Positions 17,508 to 25,793 of a stretch of DNA of 64,000 nt are shown here, in pieces. The position numbers were made by a program, and so were the translations under genes. Source of the DNA: an uncultured Desulfobacterales bacterium (GTDB taxonomy: Bacteria > Desulfobacterota > Desulfobacteria > Desulfobacterales > JAHEIW01); assembly GCA_947259495.1 (NCBI GenBank), contig CAMYLV010000002.1:1-64000 (forward strand). Direction: 5' to 3'. Each line of letters starts with the position of its first letter. Position 1 is the stretch's first letter. The notes beneath the pieces are model-generated. The model saw only the letters and a program-made list of their open reading frames with translations, did not search any database and was not told where the DNA came from.

Positions 17508-18680
17508 ATGAAAACACCTTCTCTGATAAACAGATATATATTCAAAGAATTTGTTCCGCCGTTTGTGGTGAATGTATTGTTTTTTACATTTATATTCCTG
17601 ATGGCCGAACTCATTCAAATTACCAACTGGATCGTCAATTACAATATCAATCTGTCGACCATTTTACGGATGATTTTTTACCAGACGCCTTTTTTTTTAA
17701 TCTTTGTCATACCCCTATCTATCATGATTACCGTTTTATTGACCTTTTTAAAATTATCCAGTGGAAATGAGATTCTGGCAATAAAATCCAGTGGTATTAG
17801 CATTTATGGCCTGCTGGCCCCTGTATGTGCGTTTTGTCTAATCGGATTTGTTTTAACAATTTTCATGACCCTCTATGGCCAGGCATGGGGACGCTCTGCG
17901 CTCAGAGAGTTGACAGTTCAGGTGGTGTCTGAGAGCATCGATATCGGCCTAAAAGAGCGTACCTTTGATGACAGCTTCAGCGGCGTCACCATTTACGTTA
18001 ACGAGATCAATTTAAAAAATAAAAATTTGGTTGACGTTTTTATTGAAGACAATCGTCAGCCCGAAAAGGTCAATACGGTGATCGCACCGAGGGGCATCAT
18101 ATTTAACGACCCCGACACTGCCACTGCCCATTTGCGGCTTTTCAACGGCAGCATTCATCAAACCAACCTGAATGACAAAACCGCGCATGCCATTCATTTT
18201 GACACCTATGAAATCAGCCTTGATACGAGCCGGTCTGCAGCCCGGAAAGATGCAAAACCGAAGCGTCCAAAAGAAATGAGCATCGGCGAATTGCGCCGAT
18301 TTTTCCGAGACACCGACACTAAAGACAAACGCTATTTCAGTATACTGCTGGAACTGCATCGGCGATTGTCTATCCCGTTTGGTTGTTTTGCGCTCGGACT
18401 GATCGCCGTACCGTTAGGTGTGCAAGCCAGACCCGCCAAACGGTCGTTTGGCCTGGTTTTAGGGCTTCTCTTTTTCTTGTTTTATTACCTGCTTATGTCT
18501 ATGGGAAAAGTTTATGGAGAAACAGGGGCTTATCCGCCGCAGATCGGCATGTGGCTTCCCAATGCTGTTATCGGCGGGTTAGGGGCGTACTTTCTCATTC
18601 GCACGGCCAATGAACGCACACTAAAGCTCGACGCTGTTAATCATTGGCTGCAAAACTTACTATCAAGGTGGACTCGATAA
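17508..18680 (+). CDS. lptF: LPS export ABC transporter permease LptF (YjgP/YjgQ family)
   Basis: LptF forms with LptG and the ATPase LptB the inner-membrane machine that pulls lipopolysaccharide toward the outer membrane. The 390-residue protein shows the family pattern: three N-terminal helices (about 15-40, 55-80, 100-125), a periplasmic beta-jellyroll-like domain (about 140-260), and three C-terminal helices (about 285-370). NRYIFKEFVPPF at the start and GNEILAIKSSGIS near 85 are typical. Its partner lptG lies 383 bases downstream, separated by nested repeats, which is unusual because the two genes are normally adjacent. Confidence 0.92.
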   Translation: MKTPSLINRYIFKEFVPPFVVNVLFFTFIFLMAELIQITNWIVNYNINLSTILRMIFYQTPFFLIFVIPLSIMITVLLTFLKLSSGNEILAIKSSGISIYGLLAPVCAFCLIGFVLTIFMTLYGQAWGRSALRELTVQVVSESIDIGLKERTFDDSFSGVTIYVNEINLKNKNLVDVFIEDNRQPEKVNTVIAPRGIIFNDPDTATAHLRLFNGSIHQTNLNDKTAHAIHFDTYEISLDTSRSAARKDAKPKRPKEMSIGELRRFFRDTDTKDKRYFSILLELHRRLSIPFGCFALGLIAVPLGVQARPAKRSFGLVLGLLFFLFYYLLMSMGKVYGETGAYPPQIGMWLPNAVIGGLGAYFLIRTANERTLKLDAVNHWLQNLLSRWTR

Positions 18681-18701
18681 TTTAAGCTGTCGGAAACTCT
18701 T

Positions 18702-19055
18702 ACCTGAATCTTGCATGAAAATTAATGCAAAGCTAAGATATCATTTTCACCGCGTTCCATAATTATGTCCCGAATCACGGAATTGCGGTATAAGTGGTTG
18801 TAAAAAAAACGTTTGAATACCGGAACATTTTTTTTACAACCACTATAAAGGCAGCACGTTAAGCAAAGTATAGGAGTACAACACAATACCTGCTAGATAT
18901 AATGGATGAAAATAATTTTATCGCATTAATGTTCACCCGATGGGCGGGCCTGAGGCTTGCATCTGCTGCGTTATTAAGGACGAAGCATAGGTCACTATAG
19001 CTTCGCCCTAAAGTGCCTTGCATATGAAAGCCTCCGACCCGCGCAAAATTCAGGT
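18702..19055 (+). repeat. Repeat family B, copy B3, interrupted by repeat A2
   Basis: It begins ACCTGAATCTTGCATGAAAATTAATGC and ends CGCGCAAAATTCAGGT, which form terminal inverted repeats. The sequence GGCAGCACGTTAAGCAAA and the later GATGGGCGGGCC...CATCTGCTGCGTTATTA align with the reverse complement of copy B4. Relative to B4 it lacks about 50 bases (the part with CCGTTCCGTTGGATGACG) and carries repeat A2 within its left third. It occupies the whole lptF-lptG gap. The right end supplies the CAGGT just before lptG. Confidence 0.85.
18747..18847 (+). repeat. Repeat family A, copy A2 (nested in B3)
   Basis: This copy has the family layout: CCGCGTTCCATAATTATG at the left, ACGGAATTGCGGTATAAG in the middle, then the A/T-rich hairpin with GGTTGT and ACAACC at its base, and terminal CCACTATA. 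The left tip is degenerate (TTTC rather than TATA). The flanking sequence on both sides is repeat B, so A inserted into B here. Confidence 0.85.
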
Positions 19056-19063
19056 CTTTGCCC

Positions 19064-20140
19064 ATGACGATATTAGACCGCTATGTGGTAAAAGAGATTC
19101 TCAAATGCTTTGTCATCGTTTTGACCGTCGTCTTGGGATTGTATATCATTGTCGAATTTTTCAACAAGGCTGATAATTTCACGGAAGCCGGATTATCGAT
19201 TTCTCGGCTGATCCGCTATCTGCAATTAAAGCTACCCCAGATCATGGTCCAAATTACACCAATCGGCATTCTCCTGGCTGTTTTGGTTGCTTTTGGCTTG
19301 ATGAATAAGCACAATGAAATTCTTGCTTTAAAAAGCGGGGGGGTCAGTGTCTTATTTTTGATGAGAGCGGCTTTGGCCATCGCGGTTTTTCTCAGTATAA
19401 CCCTTTTTCTATTATCCGAAGTTGTCGTGCCGATAACCATCAGCAAGGCCAACAAAATTTGGTTTAGTGAAGTTAAAAAAAAACCGGTTTTAGCGACGCG
19501 CCAGAAAAATATCTGGATCAAGGGACATCGCGCCATATACTATATTAAATATTTTAACCCTCAGAATCAAAGCGTCTCCGGCGTCACTTTGAACTATTTT
19601 GATAGAGCCTTTAAACTGTCCAAAAGAATTGATGCCACCAGCGGCGTGTATCAGAAGGGCAAATGGGTTTTTTCTGACATTATGGAACAGGTGCTCGATA
19701 AAGAATCGGAAACCTATGTCGTTAGTATTTATCCCCAGCAAACAATAAAACTGGATGTTCTGCTGGAGGATTTAAAGCGTGTGTTTACAAAGTCTGAAGA
19801 GATGAATGTTGCCGAGCTTTTTTCCTATATCCGTGAAGTAGAATCGGAAGGCTATGATGCGACGACTTTTCGGGTAGACCTGCATGCCAGATTTGCCTTT
19901 CCCGTGCTAACGGTTATTGTATGCATTATCGGCATTGGGATTGCCGTTAAACGCAAAGGCCGAGAGGGGCTGTCGGTTAGCATTGCATATGGTGCTGTGA
20001 TGGTATTTCTATATTGGGTTCTTCACAGTTTTTGCCTATCACTCGGATATGGCGGATTGCTGCCGCCCATCGTCGCTGCCTGGATTTCAAATATTATTTT
20101 TTCATGTTATGCTGTTTTAAATCTGATTAACGCCGAATAA
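19064..20140 (+). CDS. lptG: LPS export ABC transporter permease LptG
   Basis: It is the second permease of the LptBFG lipopolysaccharide exporter. The product (358 residues from the ATG; a TTG at 19058 would add two) has the same three-plus-three helix layout as LptF, starting TILDRYVVKEILKCF, with HNEILALKSGGVSV near residue 82 and C-terminal helices at about 270-355. The closest Shine-Dalgarno-like sequence, CAGGT at 19051-19055, belongs to the end of repeat B3. A small Trm112-like gene follows 12 bases after the stop. Confidence 0.92.
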   Translation: MTILDRYVVKEILKCFVIVLTVVLGLYIIVEFFNKADNFTEAGLSISRLIRYLQLKLPQIMVQITPIGILLAVLVAFGLMNKHNEILALKSGGVSVLFLMRAALAIAVFLSITLFLLSEVVVPITISKANKIWFSEVKKKPVLATRQKNIWIKGHRAIYYIKYFNPQNQSVSGVTLNYFDRAFKLSKRIDATSGVYQKGKWVFSDIMEQVLDKESETYVVSIYPQQTIKLDVLLEDLKRVFTKSEEMNVAELFSYIREVESEGYDATTFRVDLHARFAFPVLTVIVCIIGIGIAVKRKGREGLSVSIAYGAVMVFLYWVLHSFCLSLGYGGLLPPIVAAWISNIIFSCYAVLNLINAE

Positions 20141-20152
20141 GGAGAGAACATT

Positions 20153-20326
20153 ATGGCCATTAGTCAGGAGTTATTGGAAATACTGGCATGTCCGAAATGC
20201 AAAGGTGACATTCACCTCAACGACAGCCAAGATGGACTGATCTGTGATCATTGCAAGCTCGTATACGAAATTAAAGATGACATCCCGATTATGCTGATCG
20301 ATGAGGCCAAACCGCTTGATGGTTAA
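20153..20326 (+). CDS. Small Trm112/YcaR-family zinc-binding-type protein
   Basis: This 57-residue protein belongs to the Trm112/UPF0434 family. It has the pattern LACPKCKGDI near residue 11 and LICDHCKLVYEIKDDIPIML near 29, that is two CxxC pairs expected to hold one zinc ion, followed by the typical IPIML strand. Trm112 proteins activate methyltransferases in eukaryotes; the bacterial versions are little characterised and often sit in lipid A or LPS gene clusters. Here it follows lptG with only 12 bases between them and has an AAGGAGAG Shine-Dalgarno sequence, so it is very likely co-transcribed with lptG. Confidence 0.85.
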   Translation: MAISQELLEILACPKCKGDIHLNDSQDGLICDHCKLVYEIKDDIPIMLIDEAKPLDG

Positions 20327-20390
20327 ACAGTTAATCGTTAATTGTTATCCGTTATGGGTGTTCGCCTTATTTGTTGAGGTCTGCCGATTA

Positions 20391-20425
20391 GAACAAATAA
20401 CAAATAACAAATAACCAATAACCCA
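20391..20425 (+). repeat. Short tandem repeat (7-bp unit ACAAATA)
   Basis: Four head-to-tail units of ACAAATA (the last degenerate, ACCAATA) lie between the Trm112-like gene and the DUF4416 gene. Upstream bases (TTATTTGTT, GTTATGGGT) are partly complementary, so the region could form a loose hairpin. No function is evident. Confidence 0.6.
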
Positions 20426-20438
20426 TCACGTTATACCT

Positions 20439-20969
20439 ATGAGTGTGTTGCAACCGCCCAAGCCAGCAAAACTGGTCATCGGTATTTTTACGGGCGAGAT
20501 TAAAATTATCGAAAACCTGGTGCCGGATTTCATTTCCCGATTCGGTCAAATCGATTTGGTGAGTCCTTGGATGGTATTTAACTATACTGCTTATTATGAA
20601 TCAGAGATGGGATCTCCTTTGCACAGGCGGTTGTATTCATTCAAGCCGCTGGTTGGTCAACAGGATCTGGCCAGTGTTAAAATTACTACTCATCAGATTG
20701 AGCAAGCCTATTCACAAAGTGGGCGACGCCGTGTTAATATTGATCCGGGCTATATGTTGCACGAGCGATTCGTGCTGGCATCCGGTAAAAATTTTACGCA
20801 TCGCATATGCATCGGTGCCGGTATTTATGCCGATTTGACACTGATTTATCAAAAAGGTAACTTTCAGCGATTACCGTGGACCTATCCCGATTATGCCGAT
20901 AACGGCATGCTCAATTTTTTGGAGCAGGTTCGCAGTAAGTACATCTGGGATGTCCGTTCAAAAGCCTGA
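20439..20969 (+). CDS. DUF4416 family protein
   Basis: This 176-residue cytoplasmic protein resembles the DUF4416 family found mainly in Desulfobacterota and relatives. Recognisable stretches are KLVIGIFTGEIKIIENLV at the start, a middle YYESEMGSPLHRRLYSF, and INIDPGYMLHERFVLASGKNF-type sequence (as VNIDPGYMLHERFVLASG) near residue 105. No catalytic motif of a known enzyme is apparent and there is no signal peptide or membrane segment. It precedes yicC by 145 bases on the same strand. Its function is unknown. Confidence 0.8.
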   Translation: MSVLQPPKPAKLVIGIFTGEIKIIENLVPDFISRFGQIDLVSPWMVFNYTAYYESEMGSPLHRRLYSFKPLVGQQDLASVKITTHQIEQAYSQSGRRRVNIDPGYMLHERFVLASGKNFTHRICIGAGIYADLTLIYQKGNFQRLPWTYPDYADNGMLNFLEQVRSKYIWDVRSKA

Positions 20970-21114
20970 TGTTTTAAACTCTGAGCATCCCGCAGGGAAC
21001 CCTGCCGAATCAATATGGTTATGGCTGGCTGTTAGTATGTGCCAATTACAAGCGCAGCAGAACCTTTAAAACCTGTGCTTTCTGAAGATGAATCAATGGA
21101 GATAAACGACAATT

Positions 21115-21996
21115 ATGATCAAAAGCATGACGGCCTATGCAACGGTTGAAAAGACAACTGACGATCTAACAGCAGCAGTTGAAATGCGATCCTATAACAG
21201 CCGACACATCGATATTTTTCTAAAGATCCCATCGCCGTATCAGTTCCTGGAAGATAAAATAAAAGAACTGATCAGCACACGAATTGCCCGGGGACGACTT
21301 GAGATACGGCTACAAATTGAGGATCACTCCAAGGAAGCCGCCGCCCTTGAGATTGACGATGCCCGGGCCAACGCTTTGATGACCATCTTTAAGAAATTAA
21401 AAAGCAAGTTTAGATTGAAACATGAATTAACGTTGGACATGTTGCTCAACGCCGGTGGTATAATCAAGCCTGCTGATAACCTGCAAAATGACGAAATTTT
21501 ATGGCCGGTGCTAAAAAATTGCATCGTTTTGGCGCTTGATGATCTTGAGGCCATGCGGCGCAAAGAAGGCGATTTTATTGCAGCGGATTTTAGGGGCCGT
21601 CTGGAATACATCAATGATTGTCTGAACCGCATAAGAAAAGGATCTGCGAATCTGATCACGCAATACCAGCAGCGGCTAAAAGAACGGATTGCGGCTTTAA
21701 CCCAAAACATTGTTGAACTTGACCCGGCGCGGATTGCCCAGGAAGCTGCCTTTTTAGCAGATCGAAGTGATATTTCCGAAGAGCTGACGCGGGCTTCAAG
21801 CCACCTGAACCAATTCGACCAGATCATGAAGGCCGCAGAACCTGCGGGTCGCAAGTTAAATTTTTTGTTACAGGAGCTGAATCGAGAATTTAACACCATG
21901 GGTTCTAAGATCGGCGATGCTGCCATCGCCCATTTAATCATTGATGTTAAATCCGAGCTCGAAAAAATAAGGGAGCAAATACAAAACGTAGAATAG
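21115..21996 (+). CDS. YicC family endoribonuclease
   Basis: YicC proteins are ring-shaped endoribonucleases shown in E. coli to act on small RNAs. The 293-residue product has the family N-terminus MIKSMTAYATVE and the C-terminal signature GRKLNFLLQELNREFNTMGSK (quoted in part: KLNFLLQELNREFNTMGSK) near residue 245, with the acidic REFNTMGSK end considered important for activity. It starts the conserved yicC-remA-gmk group, with remA 162 bases downstream. Confidence 0.92.
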   Translation: MIKSMTAYATVEKTTDDLTAAVEMRSYNSRHIDIFLKIPSPYQFLEDKIKELISTRIARGRLEIRLQIEDHSKEAAALEIDDARANALMTIFKKLKSKFRLKHELTLDMLLNAGGIIKPADNLQNDEILWPVLKNCIVLALDDLEAMRRKEGDFIAADFRGRLEYINDCLNRIRKGSANLITQYQQRLKERIAALTQNIVELDPARIAQEAAFLADRSDISEELTRASSHLNQFDQIMKAAEPAGRKLNFLLQELNREFNTMGSKIGDAAIAHLIIDVKSELEKIREQIQNVE

Positions 21997-22158
21997 AATC
22001 GTGCAAAGGGTGAAAGCCTTGGCCCGAAGTGATTGGTTCTGAATAACCGCTGAGTTCGCCCGCTACGCGATATAATCACTGGATTTTGAACAAGTCGGGG
22101 AATTTTAACATTCTCATTGATTTTCATGTAATATTCAGGAATTAAACCTGGAGGTAAA

Positions 22159-22401
22159 ATGGACCAGACATTACTAAATATTGGGTTTGGAAGTTCGGTA
22201 GTCGCAGATCGTGTCGTTGCGATCGTATCGCCCAATTCCGCTCCGATGAAACGCCTCAAAGACGAGGCCAAAGAAGAAAAGCGTCTCATTGATGCCACCC
22301 ATGGCCGCAGAACGCGTTCAATAATTGTTATGGACAGCAATCATATCGTCCTGTCAGCCATTCAGGCAGAGACGGTTTCACAACGTTACGCAACGCTCTA
22401 A
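22159..22401 (+). CDS. RemA/DUF370 family DNA-binding regulator
   Basis: This 80-residue protein matches RemA/YlzA (DUF370). RemA activates biofilm matrix genes in Bacillus subtilis; in proteobacterial relatives it is found beside gmk but its targets are not known. Seen here are the start [19 protein letters not shown], a central [14 protein letters not shown], and [18 protein letters not shown] near residue 45. A strong Shine-Dalgarno sequence (CTGGAGGTAAAATG) supports the start. It lies between yicC and gmk. Confidence 0.9.
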   Translation: MDQTLLNIGFGSSVVADRVVAIVSPNSAPMKRLKDEAKEEKRLIDATHGRRTRSIIVMDSNHIVLSAIQAETVSQRYATL

Positions 22402-22562
22402 GAGCTCGCTTGATTTTTTACCAACAAAACTGGAATCGGTTCAGAAGAACAGATCTGACTGGACCATAAACCGCTAAATTTTAAATCACGAAGCACAGAA
22501 ACCTTGGGCAGGGCAATTTTATTTCGAACGCTCAATTTTACGGCCGGAGGCTATCCTCTCAC

Positions 22563-23129
22563 ATGCCGTCACGATTACCACATCTGTTTATTATCTCGGC
22601 CCCTTCCGGCGCCGGCAAGACAACCCTTTGCCGCCGAGTGCACGAGCAATTTCCAGATATGCTTTATTCGGTGTCGTACACGTCGCGCAACCCCCGTAAG
22701 AGCGAGCAGGAAGGCGTCGATTATCATTTCATTGATCGGAATGAATTTGAAAATCGTATCGATAATGGACGCTGGGCGGAATGGGCGCTGGTTTACGGCA
22801 ACTATTACGGCACATCCGCAGATTTTTTGGATGCGGGTCTTAGAGCCGGAAAGGATATACTCCTTGATTTGGATGTGCAGGGAACTCGCCAGCTGCTTGA
22901 GCGTTATGCCGAATGTGTGGCCATCTTTATCCGGCCGCCATCGCTGGAAGCGTTGCGGCAGCGCCTGGAAAAGAGGGGAACCGACAGTGCTGAAACCATC
23001 GCCGTACGATTGGAAAATGCTGAAAAAGAAATGGCCCAGCAAGACATATACCAGCATGTTATTGTGAACGATGAGCTCGCAGCTGCCCTGGTGCAATTGA
23101 TATCGATCATCGAGCAGTATCGCACCTAA
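22563..23129 (+). CDS. gmk: Guanylate kinase
   Basis: It phosphorylates GMP to GDP with ATP, an essential step in guanine nucleotide supply. The 188-residue enzyme has the P-loop SAPSGAGKTTL near residue 13, the GMP-binding segment SYTSRNPRKSEQEGVDYHFI near 39, and the LDVQGTRQL strand near 101. Length is slightly below the usual 200 or so, but nothing essential is missing. The AUG is preceded by GGAGGC about 13 bases upstream, a wide spacing. Confidence 0.95.
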   Translation: MPSRLPHLFIISAPSGAGKTTLCRRVHEQFPDMLYSVSYTSRNPRKSEQEGVDYHFIDRNEFENRIDNGRWAEWALVYGNYYGTSADFLDAGLRAGKDILLDLDVQGTRQLLERYAECVAIFIRPPSLEALRQRLEKRGTDSAETIAVRLENAEKEMAQQDIYQHVIVNDELAAALVQLISIIEQYRT

Positions 23130-23236
23130 AACCATCTCAAAAATACATCTACCCCGCCTGCGGCGGCCAGGCGCCCAAGGACCTTGTTGCCCCGCCTTCA
23201 AGCGGGGGACGTGAGCTACTATTGTTGAGATAGGTT
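23129..23236. repeat. Short element with imperfect terminal inverted repeats
   Basis: The ends AACCATCTCAAAAAT and ATTGTTGAGATAGGTT are imperfect inverted repeats. The interior holds GC-rich hairpins (CCGCCTGCGGCGG and CCCCGCCTTCAAGCGGGG). It starts at the gmk stop codon and fills the gap to rlmB. There is no second copy in this window, so it is supported only by its structure. Confidence 0.5.
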
Positions 23237-23285
23237 CAAGTATCGTGTCTTACGCGTAAATAACTATCAACAGGCAGCAAACGAC

Positions 23286-24038
23286 GTGAAGGCTGAAATA
23301 CTTTATGGTTTCCATCCGGTTCATGAGGCCTTGAGGGCGGACCGCCGGACCTTTTACAAGATCTATATTTCTAAACAAGAGCCGAACAAACGCATTGAAG
23401 GCATTCGGTTAACGGCAGACCGCAAAAAGCTGTCTATAAAAGAGCTTAGCCCTGCTAAACTTCAAGCCATCGCCGGTAATGCCTCTCATCAGGGCATTGC
23501 GGCCAGCGTAAACGCGTATCCGCTGGCCGATGTTGGTGATATCCTCAAATCCGTTTTATCAGACGGGCGCTCACCATTTTTGCTTTTACTGGATCATATC
23601 GTGGACCCGCATAATCTGGGCGCCATTATTCGGACCGCCCTTTGTGCTGGTGTTGACGGCGTGATTATCCCGAAAGACCGCTCTGCATATCCGTCGCCAG
23701 CCGTAAGCAAGATATCCAGCGGCGCCCTGGAACATATGTGCGTGGCACAGGTCAACAATATGGTGCGCTGTGTTAAATCCCTCAAAGAACGGGATGTGTG
23801 GATTGCGGGTCTGGACCCAAACGCCCGGCAACCGATTTATGGTGCCTCCCTGTCAGGGGCACTTGGTCTCGTTATCGGCGGAGAAGAAAAAGGGATACGG
23901 CCCCTGGTGAAAAAAACATGTGACTTTTTGATTTCCATCCCCCAGCACGCAACGCTCGGGTCGCTAAACGCCTCGGTGGCCGGGGCAATCGCAATGTACG
24001 AGTGTTATCGACAGCGATGGGCCGATGAAAATCTGTAA
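23286..24038 (+). CDS. rlmB: 23S rRNA (guanosine-2'-O-)-methyltransferase RlmB
   Basis: RlmB uses S-adenosylmethionine to methylate the ribose of a conserved guanosine in 23S rRNA. The 250-residue protein (GTG start) has the substrate-binding domain at the N-terminus (YGFHPVHEALRADRRTF) and the SpoU knot domain: LLDHIVDPHNLGAIIRTA near residue 101, GLVIGGEEKGIRPL near 195, and IPQHATLGSLNASVAGAIA near 218, which carry the three SpoU motifs. Identification within the SpoU group is firm; TrmH-like alternatives are less likely given the N-terminal domain. Confidence 0.92.
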   Translation: MKAEILYGFHPVHEALRADRRTFYKIYISKQEPNKRIEGIRLTADRKKLSIKELSPAKLQAIAGNASHQGIAASVNAYPLADVGDILKSVLSDGRSPFLLLLDHIVDPHNLGAIIRTALCAGVDGVIIPKDRSAYPSPAVSKISSGALEHMCVAQVNNMVRCVKSLKERDVWIAGLDPNARQPIYGASLSGALGLVIGGEEKGIRPLVKKTCDFLISIPQHATLGSLNASVAGAIAMYECYRQRWADENL

Positions 24039-24080
24039 TCATTTTCACCATCCGTTTGGCAGAATCTGCGGTTGTGCATC

Positions 24081-24182
24081 TATAGTGGTTGTCAAATAAA
24101 CGTTCCGTTATTCCGACGTTTTTTCTACAACCGCTTATACTCTAATTTCGTATGTCGGAATTTTAATATGGAAAGCGGTATA
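24081..24182 (-). repeat. Repeat family A, copy A3
   Basis: It is in reverse orientation: TATAGTGGTTGTCAAATAAACGTT, hairpin, CTACAACCGC, TCGGAATTTTAATATGGAAAGCGGTATA. It has the same ends and spacing as the other copies. The ATG at 24168, which is the best in-frame start of comF, lies inside its right end (AATATGGAAAGCGG). Confidence 0.85.
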
Positions 24183-25040
24183 AATCTCAGTGCTAAAATT
24201 ACAGCACCCAATGGGTTGAGATCCATTTGGAATAGTTTTCTGGACACTGTCTTTCCTCCCAAATGTCTGGTGTGTCGCCGTCTTTTTCAGCCCGCTTTTG
24301 CCAGCCCCGAAAGCGGCCAAACAGCGCATACGGTCACTGAGATTAGAGACCTGTTACCGCAAGCGCACCGGTTGCTGAACGTATTATGCTGCTGGGATTG
24401 TGTGAATGCGTTGATGGCCATTTCCGAACCATTATGCGCGTGTTGCGGGAAGATGTTCAAACAGCCGCAAGCAGACAATCATCTCTGCGGCGATTGCATT
24501 ATCCAACCCAAAAAATTCAGGATTGCCCGGGCGGCCATGGTATGTGACCAGCAGTCGATGGCTGTCATTCATCGATTCAAATACGCCGGCAAAACTCAGC
24601 TGGCAATGCCTTTTGGCGCTCTGATGCTCAACGCTTATTTGCGGTATTGGCATCCTGAAGCCATTGATTTAATCTTACCGGTGCCTTTGCACAACCAAAA
24701 ATTTAGGAGCCGTGGCTTTAATCAATCTTATTTGATGATTGACAGCTGGAAGGCGATTTGCTCGGTAAAGCCGGTGGCAGCATTCAATAAACGCCTAAGG
24801 ACGGATGTGCTCATCAGAAGCAAAGCTACTGTTTCCCAAACCGGACTTGGCCGGCGTCAGCGTTTGAAAAATATCAAGGGGGCCTTCAGCGTACGATTGC
24901 GAGAGGCGGTTAACGGCAGGAAGGTACTGGTGGTTGATGATGTTTATACCACCGGTGCGACCGTCGATGAATGTGCCCGCTCACTGTTGAAAGCCGGAGC
25001 TGCGCTGGTCGATGTTTTGACGCTGGCCCGCGCAATCTAA
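24168..25040 (+). CDS. comF: ComF family phosphoribosyltransferase-like protein
   Basis: ComF proteins help take up single-stranded DNA in natural transformation; the fold is a type I phosphoribosyltransferase with an N-terminal zinc finger. Here the finger cysteines occur as FPPKCLVCRR, CCWDCVNAL and LCACCGKMF...CGDC. The PRPP-binding loop VLVVDDVYTTGATVDECA lies near the C-terminus, preceded by RSRGFNQS and RLRTDVLIRSKATVSQTGL, both typical. The start is uncertain: the ATG used here (291 residues) lies in the end of repeat A3, and another ATG at 24072 lies upstream of that repeat. No other competence genes are nearby. Confidence 0.87.
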   Translation: MESGINLSAKITAPNGLRSIWNSFLDTVFPPKCLVCRRLFQPAFASPESGQTAHTVTEIRDLLPQAHRLLNVLCCWDCVNALMAISEPLCACCGKMFKQPQADNHLCGDCIIQPKKFRIARAAMVCDQQSMAVIHRFKYAGKTQLAMPFGALMLNAYLRYWHPEAIDLILPVPLHNQKFRSRGFNQSYLMIDSWKAICSVKPVAAFNKRLRTDVLIRSKATVSQTGLGRRQRLKNIKGAFSVRLREAVNGRKVLVVDDVYTTGATVDECARSLLKAGAALVDVLTLARAI

Positions 25041-25043
25041 AAC

Positions 25044-25068
25044 CCCAATTGATTTAAAATCAATTGGG
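25044..25068 (+). terminator. Hairpin terminator after comF
   Basis: A perfect ten-base stem CCCAATTGAT/ATCAATTGGG with a five-base loop starts four bases after the comF stop. The following sequence (AGTTATTTGG) is only partly T-rich, so termination strength is uncertain. Confidence 0.5.
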
Positions 25069-25082
25069 AGTTATTTGGCGTT

Positions 25083-25170
25083 AGATAACGAGGACGACGA
25101 CGAGTACGAAAGCGAAGGCCCGTTGCTTATCCTCGTACTCGTCCTCGTGCTGCTCCTCGTCCTCGATAAG
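25083..25170. repeat. GAGGAC-rich imperfect inverted repeat
   Basis: The left arm, AACGAGGACGACGACGAGTACGA, is roughly the reverse complement of the right arm, which contains TCGTACTCGTCCTCG followed by more CTCGTCCTCG units. The unit GAGGAC/GACGAG is repeated many times. A minus-strand open frame across it looks like low-complexity sequence, not a gene. It lies between comF and rfaE2. Confidence 0.65.
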
Positions 25171-25304
25171 GGTGTTTTTAAGATGCCTGCTCGTGAGTTG
25201 CCTGCTATGCAACTTGCAAAACGCAAATTGGTTTTATAGAATTCCTTTTTCAAATTTTGTAATTTATATGTAAGACATGGATAGAAAGGAACCCCGACCG
25301 TTTA

Positions 25305-25793
25305 ATGGATATCCAATTAAAAATAATGGACGCCCGCAGTCTGGCCAGCAGGCTCGCAGGACTTCGCAAGGCCGGCAAAAACGTGGTTTTTACCAACGGA
25401 TGTTTTGATCTTTTACATGTCGGCCATGTTCGGTATCTGTTTGCTGCAAGAAACGAAGGCGATATACTGGTGGTCGGTTTAAATTCAGATCAATCCATCA
25501 AATTGATCAAAGGAAGTCGGCGACCGATTGTGGCGCAGGATCAAAGAGCGGAAATTCTTGCCAGCTTGCAGGTTGTAGATTATGTCACCCTTTTTGATGA
25601 ATCTAATCCACTCAAATTAATTCAACTCTTAAAACCGACAATTCTCGTCAAGGGTTCGGACTGGAGTGAAGATAAAATAATCGGTGCTAATTATGTCAAA
25701 GCCAGAGGCGGTCGTGTGGTGCGGGTGCCGCTGGTGAAGGATGCGTCGACGAGCACGATCATTCAAGAAATTCTAGATAAATTTCAATCGTGA
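25305..25793 (+). CDS. rfaE2: D-glycero-beta-D-manno-heptose 1-phosphate adenylyltransferase
   Basis: It makes ADP-heptose precursor from heptose 1-phosphate and ATP for the LPS inner core. It corresponds to the C-terminal half of HldE as a stand-alone protein (162 residues). The nucleotidyltransferase signature is clear: FTNGCFDLLHVGHVRYL with HxGH near residue 40, followed by SDQSIKLIKGSRRPI and the late VPLVKDASTSTII. It overlaps the next gene by four bases (GTGA), so the pair is translationally coupled. The matching kinase (HldE N-terminal part) is not in the window. Confidence 0.93.
   Translation: MDIQLKIMDARSLASRLAGLRKAGKNVVFTNGCFDLLHVGHVRYLFAARNEGDILVVGLNSDQSIKLIKGSRRPIVAQDQRAEILASLQVVDYVTLFDESNPLKLIQLLKPTILVKGSDWSEDKIIGANYVKARGGRVVRVPLVKDASTSTIIQEILDKFQS

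Noticed and set aside
25071-25253. Minus-strand open frame of 60 codons
   Set aside because: It is created by the GAGGAC-rich inverted repeat, has low-complexity Ser/Arg/Thr composition and no ribosome-binding site.
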